Assembly (NCBI GenBank): GCA_963700475.1
Contig: CAVOXR010000015.1
Span: 62,001-126,000 of the forward strand
Source: Prado023 sp963700475
Lineage (GTDB): Bacteria; Actinomycetota; Actinomycetes; S36-B12; CAIYMF01
DNA: 64,000 nucleotides
Direction of reading: 5' to 3'
The notes under the pieces were generated by a model that made no database searches, had not been told where the DNA came from, and was given only the letters and a program-made list of their open reading frames with translations. Both the position numbers and the translations under genes were made by a program. Numbering within the stretch: the first letter of the stretch is position 1; each line of letters opens with the position of its first letter. This document shows positions 17,369 through 26,084 of this stretch, piece by piece.

Positions 17369-17974
17369 TCAGTGCCGCCGGTGCTGCCACCCGCCGGCCT
17401 TGCCACGGGCGGCGCGCAACGACTCGAAGGCGACCTTCCGCTCAGCCTCGGTGGCGCCGGTGCGGTTCAGGTGCCAGTCCAGGGCGTGCTCGGCGTAGGA
17501 GGCCTTGGCCTCGGGGCGCGCCTGCGTGATCATCAGCAGCGCCTCGCCGGGCTCGTAGCCCTGGTCGAGCAGAACGGCGTAGGCCATCGACGGGCCCCTG
17601 GCCTGGCCGAGCGCGCAGTGCGCGAGAAGGACGGTGCCGGGGATCTTCAGCGCCTCGCGCGCGAATCCCACTCCGCTGTCGAACCAGCCCTCCGCTGTCC
17701 CGGCTGCCTCATCCTCGGTGCCCGCCTGGTGGTACTCGATGTCCGGGGCCAGGTGGGCCACGAGCTTCTCGTCGGAGGTCTCCGTGCGGCAGTCCAGGAT
17801 GTGGGTCAGCCCGTGGCCCTGCAGCTCGTTGAGCACCGTGCCGGGGTCCGCGTCACCGCTGCGCAGCGAACCCCCCACGTACAGGAAGGGGGTCACCCGG
17901 TGCGCGTTCGCCCAGACCGGATGGCCGGGGTCGTCCGGCGTGGGCGCGCTGGCGTCGGCAGGTCCGTCATCCAT
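17369..17974 (-). CDS. Dual-specificity-type protein phosphatase-like protein
   Basis: The 201-residue protein carries the cysteine-phosphatase signature HCALGQARGPS (HCxxGxxR plus S) near residue 133, followed by AYAVLLDQGYEPGEAL. An upstream HILDCRTETSDE resembles the WPD-loop side of DSP folds. Compared with the canonical HCxxGxxRS, the arginine is followed by GPS, a variant common in bacterial DSPs. It is predicted to be cytoplasmic, and the substrate is unknown. The chosen ATG at 17974 has AATGCT six bases upstream. Convergent with recO. Confidence 0.8.
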   Translation of the reverse strand: MDDGPADASAPTPDDPGHPVWANAHRVTPFLYVGGSLRSGDADPGTVLNELQGHGLTHILDCRTETSDEKLVAHLAPDIEYHQAGTEDEAAGTAEGWFDSGVGFAREALKIPGTVLLAHCALGQARGPSMAYAVLLDQGYEPGEALLMITQARPEAKASYAEHALDWHLNRTGATEAERKVAFESLRAARGKAGGWQHRRH

Positions 17975-18117
17975 CCCCCCAGCATTCCGCGCGCGGCCGT
18001 CATGCGCGCGCCGGCGCCGGCGTCGCCGCACCCTGCGACCTGAGCGAGCCGGGGAAGCCGCGGGCCCGGGCGCGTCGCAGGCGGCAACGGGACCCCCGTC
18101 CGCGGGAGGATTCCCCC

Positions 18118-18978
18118 ATGGCGGACAACTCCGGATCCTGGTGGCGGCGTGGGCGGCCCGGCCCCGACCTGCCGGACCCCACGGGACGGGCAGTGCTGGC
18201 CCCGACGCCACACATCTCCGGCGCCCGCCCGCCGGCGATCCCCGCCGAGCTCGTCCCGAAGCACGTCGCGATCGTCATGGACGGCAACGGCCGCTGGGCC
18301 AAGGAGCGCGGCCTGCCCCGCACGGCCGGTCATGAGGCCGGCGAGGGCTCGCTGCTGGACTGCGTCAACGGCGCCCTCGAGCTGGGCATCGAGTACCTGT
18401 CGGCGTACGCGTTCTCAACCGAGAACTGGAAGCGCTCGCCCGACGAGGTGCGCTTCCTGATGGGGTTCAACCGGGACGTGATCCGCCGCCGCCGCGACCA
18501 GCTCAACGAGATGGGCGTCCGGGTCCGCTGGGTCGGTCGCCGGCCGAAGCTGTGGGGGAGTGTCATCGCCGAGCTGGAACGCGCTGAGGAGCTGACCGCC
18601 TCGAACTCCGTCATGACCCTGGCCATGTGTGTGAACTACGGCGGGCGGGCCGAGATCGCCGACGCAGCGGCCGCCCTGGCCGTCGATGTCCGGGCCGGGC
18701 TGGTGCGCCCGGAGGACGTGGACGAGCAGATGCTGGTCCGCTACCTCGATGAGCCGGACATGCCCGACGTCGACCTGTTCGTCCGCTCATCGGGCGAGCA
18801 GCGCACCTCGAACTTCCTGCTGTGGCAGTCGGCCTACGCCGAGATGGTCTTCCTCGACACGCTCTGGCCGGACTTCGACCGGCTGGACCTGTGGCGGGCC
18901 TGTGAGATCTACGCCGACCGGGATCGCCGCTACGGTGGCGCCGTTCCCAACGAGGCGGTCCCCCCCGTGGGCGAGTAG
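18118..18978 (+). CDS. uppS: Isoprenyl transferase (undecaprenyl/decaprenyl diphosphate synthase family)
   Basis: Cis-prenyltransferase that adds isopentenyl units to make polyprenyl diphosphate, the carrier lipid for cell-wall synthesis. The 286-residue protein shows the catalytic segment VAIVMDGNGRWA with the Mg-binding Asp. It also has SAYAFSTENWKRSP and the C-terminal DLFVRSSGEQRTSNFLLWQ and DTLWPDF. An N-terminal extension of about 40 residues precedes the core. GGAGG lies just before the ATG at 18118. Its place after recO matches the M. tuberculosis decaprenyl diphosphate synthase gene, so a long chain product is likely. Confidence 0.93.
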   Translation: MADNSGSWWRRGRPGPDLPDPTGRAVLAPTPHISGARPPAIPAELVPKHVAIVMDGNGRWAKERGLPRTAGHEAGEGSLLDCVNGALELGIEYLSAYAFSTENWKRSPDEVRFLMGFNRDVIRRRRDQLNEMGVRVRWVGRRPKLWGSVIAELERAEELTASNSVMTLAMCVNYGGRAEIADAAAALAVDVRAGLVRPEDVDEQMLVRYLDEPDMPDVDLFVRSSGEQRTSNFLLWQSAYAEMVFLDTLWPDFDRLDLWRACEIYADRDRRYGGAVPNEAVPPVGE

Positions 18979-19034
18979 GCCGCCACGCGCGGGCTGGGCC
19001 CTCGTCGGAACGGCTCCGGTGAGGGGAGGAGCGC

Positions 19035-19421
19035 TCAGAGCCGACCCGCGAGCTTCAGGACGCCGAGGACCAGTACGCCCACGTCGACAACCAGGCGCAG
19101 GATCCGGCTGCCCGTGGTGATTCCCGGCCAGGACACCGCCGTGAGCCAGAACAGGAACACCGCGATCACGATCAGCAGGATGCCCGACCACGCCGCGTTC
19201 AGGGTCAGTCCGAAGAACAGCAGGATCCCGAGGGAGACAGGGATGAGGAACCCCGGCATCGCCTGCATGCGCCGCAGGATCGGGCGGCTGAAGTCCTCGA
19301 ACCGCTCACGCAGGCTCGGCCCGGGTCCGGAGGACGTGGTGGGTCGTGGGGTCGTGGGCTTCGCCGCCGGGGGTGGGATCGGTCGTGATCCGTCAGGGCG
19401 ATGAACCCGCTTCTTGGCCAT
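19035..19421 (-). CDS. Small membrane protein (DUF6703-like)
   Basis: The 128-residue protein has a basic, Pro/Thr-rich N-terminus (about 45 residues). An amphipathic stretch (LRERFEDFSRPILRRM) follows, then three hydrophobic segments (FLIPVSLGILLFFGLTL, ILLIVIAVFLFWLTAV, VVDVGVLVLGVLKL). It resembles the small DUF6703 proteins encoded opposite glyS in actinobacteria; function unknown. The ATG at 19421 has GACAAT seven bases upstream. Confidence 0.75.
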   Translation of the reverse strand: MAKKRVHRPDGSRPIPPPAAKPTTPRPTTSSGPGPSLRERFEDFSRPILRRMQAMPGFLIPVSLGILLFFGLTLNAAWSGILLIVIAVFLFWLTAVSWPGITTGSRILRLVVDVGVLVLGVLKLAGRL

Positions 19422-19428
19422 GGGGACG

Positions 19429-19434
19429 ATTGTC
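19429..19434 (-). promoter_or_regulatory. -10 box, leaderless promoter of the small membrane protein
   Basis: Minus-strand GACAAT, seven bases, then ATG 19421. It shares the short divergent region with the glyS promoter. Confidence 0.5.
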
Positions 19435-19459
19435 GCCGATCGACCTCCGCTCGTGCAGG

Positions 19460-19465
19460 TAGGGT
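19460..19465 (+). promoter_or_regulatory. -10 box of glyS with a 70-base leader
   Basis: TAGGGT lies about 80 bases before the glyS ATG, so this mRNA has a leader of about 70 bases. A short hairpin, TGCGCC/GGCGCA (19487-19501), sits in it. I see no T-box specifier pattern. Confidence 0.4.
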
Positions 19466-19543
19466 TGGACGCCAGACTCACCGGCGTGCGCCCAGGGCGC
19501 AGAGCCGGCACCAGCCGACAAGTTCGAGGACTCTGGAGATCCG

Positions 19544-20938
19544 ATGGCCAAGCCGACCAAGCCCGACGCCCGCGTGGAATCCGTGGTGAACCTGAGCAAG
19601 CGCCGCGGGTTCGTCTACCCCTGCTCCGAGATCTACGGCGGGACCCGTTCCGCGTGGGACTACGGTCCCCTGGGCGTGGAGCTCAAGGAGAACATCCGTC
19701 GGGCGTGGTGGCAGTCGGTCGTGCGCGGCCGTGACGACGTCGTCGGCCTGGACTCGTCGGTGATCCTCGCCCCCCAGGTCTGGGAGGCATCCGGGCACGT
19801 CAACGCCTTCGTCGACCCGCTCACGGAGTGCAAGCAGTGCCACAAGCGTTGGCGCGCCGACACGCTGCTCGAGGCGTTCGAGGAGAGGCACGGCCGCCCG
19901 GCGACCGGTCTCGAGGAGATCGTGTGCACCGCGTGCGGGACGCGTGGGCAGTTCACCGAGCCGCGTGACTTCAACGGGATGCTGCGCACGATGGTCGGCC
20001 CGGTGGAGGACGCCGGCGCGGTGCACTACCTGCGCCCCGAGACCGCGCAGGGCATCTTCGTGAACTACCTCAACGTGGCCAACACCTCGCGGAAGAAGCC
20101 GCCGTTCGGCATCGGCCAGACCGGCAAGAGCTTCCGCAACGAGATCACCCCGGGCAACTTCATCTTCCGCACGCGGGAGTTCGAGCAGATGGAGATGGAG
20201 TTCTTCGTCAAGCCCGGCACCGACGAGGAGTGGCACGAGTACTGGCTGAAGGCGCGCTGGGACTGGTACATCGACCTCGGCCTCAAGCCGGAGAACCTGC
20301 GTTTCTTCGAGCACCCCCAGGAGAAGCTGTCGCACTACTCCAAGCGGACCGTCGACATCGAGTACCGGTTCACGTTCGCCGGCTCGGAGTTCGCCGAGCT
20401 CGAGGGCATCGCGAACCGCACGGACTTCGACCTGCGCACCCACTCGGAGAAGTCCGGGGTGGACCTGTCCTTCTTCGACCAGGAGTCCGGCGAGCGCTGG
20501 GTGCCGTACGTGATCGAGCCCGCAGCCGGGCTCACCAGGTGCGTGCTGGCGTTCCTGCTCGACGCCTACGACGAGGACGAGGCCCCCAACGCCAAGGGCG
20601 GGGTCGACAAGCGCACGGTGCTTCGCCTTGACCCGCGTCTGGCGCCGGTCAAGGTCGGCGTCCTGCCGCTGTCGCGCAACGCCGACCTCTCGCCGGTCGC
20701 CCGTGACCTCGCTGCCGAGCTGCGCCGCACCTGGAACGTCGACTTCGATGACGCCGGCGCGATCGGCCGTCGCTACCGCCGCCAGGACGAGATCGGCACG
20801 CCGTTCTGCGTCACGGTCGACTTCGACACCCTCACCGACCAGGCCGTGACCGTGCGCGAGCGCGACTCCATGGCCCAGGAGCGCATCCCGCTCGCGGGCC
20901 TCCGGACGTGGCTGAGCGAGCGCCTGCCGGCGTACTGA
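19544..20938 (+). CDS. glyS: Glycyl-tRNA synthetase (alpha2 type)
   Basis: Class II aminoacyl-tRNA synthetase that charges tRNA-Gly. The 464-residue protein begins with RRGFVYPCSEIYGGTRSAWD, the family N-terminal signature. A zinc-type Cys set follows (CKQCHKRW and CTACGTRG). Class II motifs include GKSFRNEITPGNFIFRTREF and the later PYVIEPAAGLTRC, then the anticodon-binding domain with KVGVLPLSRNADL. Length is normal. ATG 19544 is followed by a Lys-rich start. Confidence 0.95.
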   Translation: MAKPTKPDARVESVVNLSKRRGFVYPCSEIYGGTRSAWDYGPLGVELKENIRRAWWQSVVRGRDDVVGLDSSVILAPQVWEASGHVNAFVDPLTECKQCHKRWRADTLLEAFEERHGRPATGLEEIVCTACGTRGQFTEPRDFNGMLRTMVGPVEDAGAVHYLRPETAQGIFVNYLNVANTSRKKPPFGIGQTGKSFRNEITPGNFIFRTREFEQMEMEFFVKPGTDEEWHEYWLKARWDWYIDLGLKPENLRFFEHPQEKLSHYSKRTVDIEYRFTFAGSEFAELEGIANRTDFDLRTHSEKSGVDLSFFDQESGERWVPYVIEPAAGLTRCVLAFLLDAYDEDEAPNAKGGVDKRTVLRLDPRLAPVKVGVLPLSRNADLSPVARDLAAELRRTWNVDFDDAGAIGRRYRRQDEIGTPFCVTVDFDTLTDQAVTVRERDSMAQERIPLAGLRTWLSERLPAY

Positions 20939-21238
20939 GCCGGGTTCGCGGAGCCGCGGACCTGCCGTTGCCCCGCGCACCTTGGTCACGTGACCGATTC
21001 AGGTTGGCTGGAGGGTCGTCAACCAGGACGGACACGTGCGGTGTGCGCTGGAATGCCCATGGGGTCGGCGGTTTCCCTGGAATGTGAGGGGTGTCACGTC
21101 ACCAGTGCACGGCGCATGGCTGCGGGGTGAACGCTGGATGAACAGGGCACCACGGAGGTTCACAGCGGGATGAGTGCAGGCATACCGTGAAAGGACGTGG
21201 GCCCATCGGGGACCCGCGCCTTCACACTAGGAACGTCC
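20939..21238. other. Intergenic region with palindrome and a promoter
   Basis: No gene is seen in these 300 bases. They contain a perfect 12-bp palindrome, GGTCACGTGACC, at 20984-20995. A related GTGTCACGTCACC lies near 21090. A promoter-like pair is present: TTCACA at 21159-21164 and TACCGT at 21183-21188, 18 bases apart. It would start transcription near 21195 for the gene at 21239. Confidence 0.5.
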
Positions 21239-21649
21239 ATGGCGATCCTCGAACGACCCACGGAACTATCGCCCGCCGCCACCGACGAGATCGTGACCCG
21301 GAGTCTGGCGGAACGACTGCCCATCATCGGGCTGGCGGTACTGGCATGCCTTTCCGTCGGCTACGGGTTCGGGACCCTGGAGCAGTTCGACCACGACTGG
21401 CGCGACGCGCCCCCCGTCCTCGTCGCCAGCGTCGAGGGTCCCGTGGCCCAGGGCGTGACGCTGGACCAGGCGATCGAGGAGCTCCTCGCGGACTCGACCA
21501 CACCGGTCTCCTCCGTGCAGTGTCCCGAGCCCGTGGATGCCGTCGGTGACGAGCAGCTGTGCCGGGCCGCAACAGGTGCCGGGATGGTCTCAATCCTCGC
21601 GTCCACGTCCCCGGGCCTCCTGCGCCTGCAGGTCTACGGCCCAGCCTGA
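21239..21649 (+). CDS. Single-pass membrane protein, DUF4333-like external part
   Basis: The 136-residue protein has one transmembrane segment at about residues 25-44 (LPIIGLAVLACLSVGYGFG). The outside part is about 90 residues with two Cys, in SSVQCPEPVDAVGDEQLC. This spacing is reminiscent of the DUF4333 pattern (V-CP ... C) found in secreted actinobacterial proteins, but the match is loose. ATG 21239 is preferred over the ATG at 21197 because AGGAA lies just upstream and the promoter at 21159-21188 would give a leader of about 44 bases. Confidence 0.6.
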   Translation: MAILERPTELSPAATDEIVTRSLAERLPIIGLAVLACLSVGYGFGTLEQFDHDWRDAPPVLVASVEGPVAQGVTLDQAIEELLADSTTPVSSVQCPEPVDAVGDEQLCRAATGAGMVSILASTSPGLLRLQVYGPA

Positions 21650-21706
21650 GGCCCGGTGGGGCCGGTTGGCCGGTCCGTGACGGATCGTGCACTGCGCGCG
21701 CTGGGG

Positions 21707-21712
21707 GACAAT
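21707..21712 (+). promoter_or_regulatory. -10 box, leaderless promoter of dusB
   Basis: GACAAT, six bases (TGGCCC), then ATG 21719. It supports 21719 over the in-frame start at 21656. Confidence 0.5.
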
Positions 21713-21718
21713 TGGCCC

Positions 21719-22861
21719 ATGCCCATGTCCCTCCCGCCGATCGGCGGCCGACCGGTTGACCCACCGGTCGTGCTCGCGCCGATGGCAGGGATCACGAACC
21801 GGGCGTTCCGGCGGTTGTGCCGCGAGTCGGGTGCGGGCATCTACGTCTCGGAGATGATCACCTCGCGCGCCCTGATCGAGCGCAACGACGAGACGATGGC
21901 CCTGATCCGCTTCGACCCCGACGAGGCACCCCGGTCGTTGCAGCTCTACGGCGTCGATCCGGCGATCATCGCCGCGGCTGTGCGGATGGTGGTCACCGAG
22001 GACCTGGCCGACCATGTGGACCTCAACTTCGGGTGCCCGGTGCCCAAGGTCACCCGCAAGGGCGGCGGATCGGCGCTGCCCTGGAAGCGCGACCTGTTCC
22101 GCGAGGTCGTCTCGGGGGCTGTGGCGGCGGCCGACGGCCGGGTGCCGGTCACGGTCAAGATGCGCAAGGGGATCGACGACGACCACCTGACCTACCTCGA
22201 AGCCGGGCGTGCTGCAGCCGAGGAGGGCGCGGCCTGGGTTGCCCTGCACGGGCGCACCGCCGAGCAGATGTACGGCGGCCAGGCCGACTGGGCTGCCATT
22301 GCCCGCCTTGTCGAGGAGCTCGACCCGCTCGGCGTGCCGGTCCTGGGCAACGGCGACATCTGGGCCGCCGACGATGCCCTGCGCATGGTGGAGCAGACCG
22401 GATGCGCAGGAGTCGTGGTCGGCCGAGGCTGCCTGGGGCGTCCGTGGCTGTTCGGCCAGCTCGCGGCCGCGTTCGCCGGTGCGCCGCCGCCTCCCGAGCC
22501 GACGTCGGGGGAGGTGCTGGCAGTGCTGCGGCGGCATGCGGTGCTGCTCGGCGAGATGTACGACGACGAGCTCAAGGGCTGCCGCGACATCCGGAAGCAC
22601 ATGGCCTGGTACCTCAAGGGGTTCCGCGTCGCACAGCCGATCCGGGCCGCCCTGGGCACGGTGGGCAGTCTGGCGGAGCTCGACCGGCTGCTCGCGGGGA
22701 TCGATCCCGACCAGCCGTACCCGAGCGTTGTCGCGGCCGGCCCGCGGGGGCGGACCTCCGGGCAGCGCCGCGTGGCCCTGCCCGACGGGTGGCTGGACTC
22801 CTGTGAGCTGGCGATGGGCGAGGACCTCTCGGCCGCTGAGATCGGCGTCAGCGGGGGGTAG
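21719..22861 (+). CDS. dusB: tRNA-dihydrouridine synthase (DusB type)
   Basis: Flavoprotein that reduces uridine to dihydrouridine in tRNA D-loops using NADPH. The 380-residue protein shows LAPMAGITNRAFRRLC and LNFGCPVPKVTRKGGGSAL with the catalytic Cys. It also has FMN-binding segments WVALHGRTAEQMYGG and VLGNGDIWAADDALRM, and the C-terminal helical domain KHMAWYLKGF. The start at 21719 agrees with family N-termini. Seventeen bases separate it from the next gene. Confidence 0.93.
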   Translation: MPMSLPPIGGRPVDPPVVLAPMAGITNRAFRRLCRESGAGIYVSEMITSRALIERNDETMALIRFDPDEAPRSLQLYGVDPAIIAAAVRMVVTEDLADHVDLNFGCPVPKVTRKGGGSALPWKRDLFREVVSGAVAAADGRVPVTVKMRKGIDDDHLTYLEAGRAAAEEGAAWVALHGRTAEQMYGGQADWAAIARLVEELDPLGVPVLGNGDIWAADDALRMVEQTGCAGVVVGRGCLGRPWLFGQLAAAFAGAPPPPEPTSGEVLAVLRRHAVLLGEMYDDELKGCRDIRKHMAWYLKGFRVAQPIRAALGTVGSLAELDRLLAGIDPDQPYPSVVAAGPRGRTSGQRRVALPDGWLDSCELAMGEDLSAAEIGVSGG

Positions 22862-22865
22862 CGGC

Positions 22866-22871
22866 CACAAT
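22866..22871 (+). promoter_or_regulatory. -10 box, leaderless promoter of the GH13 gene
   Basis: CACAAT, seven bases, then GTG 22879. The box begins five bases after the dusB stop. Confidence 0.4.
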
Positions 22872-22878
22872 CAGGTCC

Positions 22879-24258
22879 GTGGCCCTCGACACCCCTCTGG
22901 ACGTGCGCTCCCTGGTGATCTACCAGGTGTTCCCGCGCAACCACGGGCCGAATGGGCGGCTGGCCGACGTCACCGCGGACATCCCGCGGATCGCCGCGCT
23001 CGGCGTCGACGTGCTCTACCTGATGCCCGTCCACCCGATCGGGGAGGTCGGCCGCAAGGGCGCACTGGGGAGCCCGTACGCGATCCGCGACTACCGCGCG
23101 ATCAACCCGGAGATCGGGACCGAGGCGGACTTCGACGCGCTGGTTGCCGCCGCGCACGCCGCCGGCCTCAAGGTGATGATCGACGTGGTCTTCAACCACA
23201 CCTCGCCCGACAGCGTCCTGGTCGCGGAGCATCCCGAGTTCTTCCACCAGGACGACGAGGGCCGACCCGTCACCACGGTTCCTGCGTGGACCGACATCAT
23301 CGACCTCAAGCACCCCAACCTGGACCTCACCAGGTACTTGATCGACACCCTGGCGCTGTGGGCCGGGCGCGGGGTGGACGGATTCCGCTGCGACGTCGCC
23401 TCGCTGGTGCCGGTCGACTTCTGGTCGCAGGCGCGCGCCGAGCTGGCCGACGTCCGCCCGGGACTGATCTGGCTCGCGGAGTCCCCGCACCCCACGTGGG
23501 TGGCGCACCGGCGTGCCCACGGGTTGCCCACCTGGTCGGACGCGGAGATGTTCGCCGCCTTCGACATCGAGTACTCCCACGACCTGTGGTCGATCTGGCA
23601 GGCCGTGGTCACCGGACGCGAGCCCGTCGGTCGATACCTGGAGATGCTCCGCTGGCAGGACGCCACCCTGCCGGCCAACTACGCCAAGCTCCGGTTCGTC
23701 GAGAACCACGACCAGTTCCGGATCATGCGCTTCGCGCCGACCCAGGCCCGGGCGAGGGCGTGGACCGCGCTGATGGCCTTCAGCCGGGGGCCGTTCATGA
23801 TCTACGCCGGCCAGGAGTCGGCGGCCCGGGCGTGGCCATCCCTGTTCGACAGGGCTCCCGTGGAGTGGGGCGAGTACGCGCTGACCGAGTTCCTGCGCAC
23901 CCTGACGGCATGCACGAAGCACGAGGCCATGCGCCTCGGCGACTTCTGGGTCCTCGACGACGAGCCGCTCGTGCAGGCGGCCTGGGCGAACCCGGCCGGG
24001 GACGAGCTCGCGCCGGTCGGATCCCTGGGGCTCTACGGCGTGTTCAACGTCGGCGGACATCGGGGGCGGGCCCACGTGCAGCTCCCCGACGGCCGCTACG
24101 ACGACCTCGTCTCGGGGGAGCGCCTCGAGGTCGTCAACGGGCGGCTGGCGATGCCGGGGCCCGCCGTGATCCTCGAGTTCGCGGCGCCCTTCGGGGCCAC
24201 GCTGTGGCGCACCTCGCTGCTCGACGTGTTCCTCCAGGTGGAGGCCGAGGAGGGCTGA
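22879..24258 (+). CDS. GH13 alpha-amylase-family glycosidase
   Basis: Cytoplasmic alpha-glucan-active enzyme; no signal peptide. The 459-residue protein has the TIM-barrel motifs of GH13. They are DVVFNHTS (region I), GFRCDVASLVP with the nucleophile Asp (II), LAESPHP with the acid/base Glu (III) and FVENHDQ (IV). A short beta domain ends it. The exact specificity (amylase, glucosidase or transferase) is not evident. GTG start at 22879. A second GH13 enzyme is encoded at 26085-27788, on the other side of an ABC exporter. Confidence 0.85.
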   Translation: MALDTPLDVRSLVIYQVFPRNHGPNGRLADVTADIPRIAALGVDVLYLMPVHPIGEVGRKGALGSPYAIRDYRAINPEIGTEADFDALVAAAHAAGLKVMIDVVFNHTSPDSVLVAEHPEFFHQDDEGRPVTTVPAWTDIIDLKHPNLDLTRYLIDTLALWAGRGVDGFRCDVASLVPVDFWSQARAELADVRPGLIWLAESPHPTWVAHRRAHGLPTWSDAEMFAAFDIEYSHDLWSIWQAVVTGREPVGRYLEMLRWQDATLPANYAKLRFVENHDQFRIMRFAPTQARARAWTALMAFSRGPFMIYAGQESAARAWPSLFDRAPVEWGEYALTEFLRTLTACTKHEAMRLGDFWVLDDEPLVQAAWANPAGDELAPVGSLGLYGVFNVGGHRGRAHVQLPDGRYDDLVSGERLEVVNGRLAMPGPAVILEFAAPFGATLWRTSLLDVFLQVEAEEG

Positions 24259-24309
24259 GTCCAGCGATAGGCTGGTGATGGAGCGCTCGATCGGACGAAG
24301 GGCGTGAAG

Positions 24310-25248
24310 ATGAGTGAGCCTGTCATCCAGACCTCAGGCCTCGTGAAGAAGTACGGCAAGCTGACTGCCGTCGACCAGCTGGACCTGACCGTGGCCCCCG
24401 GCGAGGTGTACGGCCTGCTCGGGCCCAACGGCGCGGGCAAGTCGACGACCATCCGCACGATCCTGGGCTACCTGCACCCCACCGCCGGGACGGCCACGGT
24501 GCACGGCGGCAGCGCCCGCGACCCGCACATCCGTCGCCGGGTCGGTTACCTGCCCGGTGACCTGCGCCTCGAGGGCCGGCTGAAGGTGCGCCAGATCCTG
24601 GACTTCTACGCCGACCTGCGTGGCGGCGTCCCGCAGGAGCGCATCGACGACCTGTGCAAGCAGATGCAGCTCGACGTCACCCGCCCGTTCGGACAGCTGT
24701 CCAAGGGAAACCGGCAGAAGGTGGGCGTCGTCCAGGCCGTGATGCACGACCCCGATGTCCTGATCCTCGATGAACCGACCTCGGGCCTCGACCCGCTCAT
24801 GCAGCGCGAGGTCCTGAACCTCGTGCGCGAGCGCCGCGACGCCGGGGCAGCGGTGCTGTTCAGCTCGCACATCATCTTCGAGGTCGAGGAGGTCGCCGAC
24901 CGCGTGGGCATCCTGCGCGAGGGGCGCAAGGTCGTCGAGGACAGCGTCGCTGGGCTCCAGTCGATCACCGCGCGCCAGTCGCTGCACCTGCGGTTCTCGG
25001 AGCCTGTCGCGGCCGAGGTCCTCGCGGGGGTGCCGGGCGTGGAGTCCGTCGAGGTCGAGCGGATGCGGGTCTCGGTGATCGTCCAGGGCAGCATCGCGCC
25101 CCTGGTCCAGGCATTGGCGCACCTGCCGATCGAGCACCTCGCGGCTGATCCGCTGCTGCTCGACGACATCTTCTACGGCGTCTACGACTCCGCACCCGGG
25201 GAGGGCGCGGACGGTGAGACGGCAGCCGGGTCGGGGGAGGTGGCGTGA
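24310..25248 (+). CDS. ABC exporter ATP-binding protein
   Basis: ATPase subunit of an ABC-2 type exporter. The 312-residue protein has Walker A GPNGAGKST, signature-like LSKGNRQKVGVVQA, Walker B DVLILDEPTSGLDP and the switch His in LFSSHIIFEVEEV. A C-terminal extension of about 90 residues follows. A -10 box TAGGCT at 24268-24273 precedes it. ATG 24310 follows GAAGGG. Its stop overlaps the permease start, so the two form a coupled pair. The substrate is unknown; this subtype often exports drugs or lipids. Confidence 0.9.
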   Translation: MSEPVIQTSGLVKKYGKLTAVDQLDLTVAPGEVYGLLGPNGAGKSTTIRTILGYLHPTAGTATVHGGSARDPHIRRRVGYLPGDLRLEGRLKVRQILDFYADLRGGVPQERIDDLCKQMQLDVTRPFGQLSKGNRQKVGVVQAVMHDPDVLILDEPTSGLDPLMQREVLNLVRERRDAGAAVLFSSHIIFEVEEVADRVGILREGRKVVEDSVAGLQSITARQSLHLRFSEPVAAEVLAGVPGVESVEVERMRVSVIVQGSIAPLVQALAHLPIEHLAADPLLLDDIFYGVYDSAPGEGADGETAAGSGEVA

Positions 25249-26060
25249 TGGCCGCGCTGCGGATCGCCGGGCAGATGCTGCGCGAGCGCCGGCGCGCGTT
25301 GCTCTGGTGGAGCATCGGGGTCGGGATCCTGATGGTGCTGATGGGGGCGGTATACCCGTCGGTGCGTGACTCCGGGGACGTGTTCGAGGACTACATGGCA
25401 CAGCTGCCCGAGGCCTTCGTCGAGGCCTTCGGCCTGGCCGGGGCGAGCATCTCCTCGCCGGAGGGCTACCTCGTCAGCCAGCTGTACTCGAACATGTACG
25501 TGATCATCCTCCTCGTCCTTGGCCTCGGGTGGGCAGCGTGGGCGATCGCCGGCTCCGAGGCCGATGGGACCCTCGAGATGGTGCTGGCCAACCCCGTCCG
25601 ACGGGTCGCTGTGGCCCTGGGCCGGGTGCTGGGGATCTTCGTCGCCCTGTTCGTCGTCAACGCCGTGGGGCACCTGGTCCTTGCGGCCTACGCACCGGTC
25701 GTCGGGCTCGACGAGGGCCTGCCGTGGTGGGCGTTCGGTGCTGCGGCCGCTGCCTCGTTCGCGTTCGTCGCCGTGCACGTGGCGCTGACCTTCGCCGCCG
25801 GTGCCGCCACTGGGCGCAAGGGCCTGGCCATCGGGCTGGGTGCGGGCCTGGCCCTGGTCGGGTTCCTCGTCAATGCGCTGGCGGGGGTCGCCGAGGCGTT
25901 CGAGACCGCACGCGAGTTCTCACCCTGGTACTGGCTGCTCAAGGAGAACCCGCTGACCACTGCCCCGGGCGCATTCAACTTCTGGCTGCCCATGGTCCTC
26001 AGCGCCCTGCTGGTCGCCGGGGGCACCTGGGTGTTCAACCGACGGGATCTCGCCGGCTGA
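25248..26060 (+). CDS. ABC-2 type exporter permease
   Basis: Membrane subunit of the exporter encoded with the preceding ATPase. The 270-residue protein has about six hydrophobic segments, the first being LLWWSIGVGILMVLMGAVY and the last FWLPMVLSALLVAGGTWVF. The segment SEADGTLEMVLANPVRRV is typical of ABC-2 permeases. The start is ATG 25248, sharing one base with the ATPase stop; GTG 25245 is an alternative. Convergent with the next gene, with 24 bases between stops. Confidence 0.88.
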   Translation: MAALRIAGQMLRERRRALLWWSIGVGILMVLMGAVYPSVRDSGDVFEDYMAQLPEAFVEAFGLAGASISSPEGYLVSQLYSNMYVIILLVLGLGWAAWAIAGSEADGTLEMVLANPVRRVAVALGRVLGIFVALFVVNAVGHLVLAAYAPVVGLDEGLPWWAFGAAAAASFAFVAVHVALTFAAGAATGRKGLAIGLGAGLALVGFLVNALAGVAEAFETAREFSPWYWLLKENPLTTAPGAFNFWLPMVLSALLVAGGTWVFNRRDLAG

Positions 26061-26084
26061 GCCACAGTGGCCCCGGATGGCCTG

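Noticed and set aside
19466..19543. A T-box riboswitch in the glyS leader
   Set aside because: The leader is only about 70 bases, with one small hairpin. No specifier loop or conserved T-box sequence is visible.
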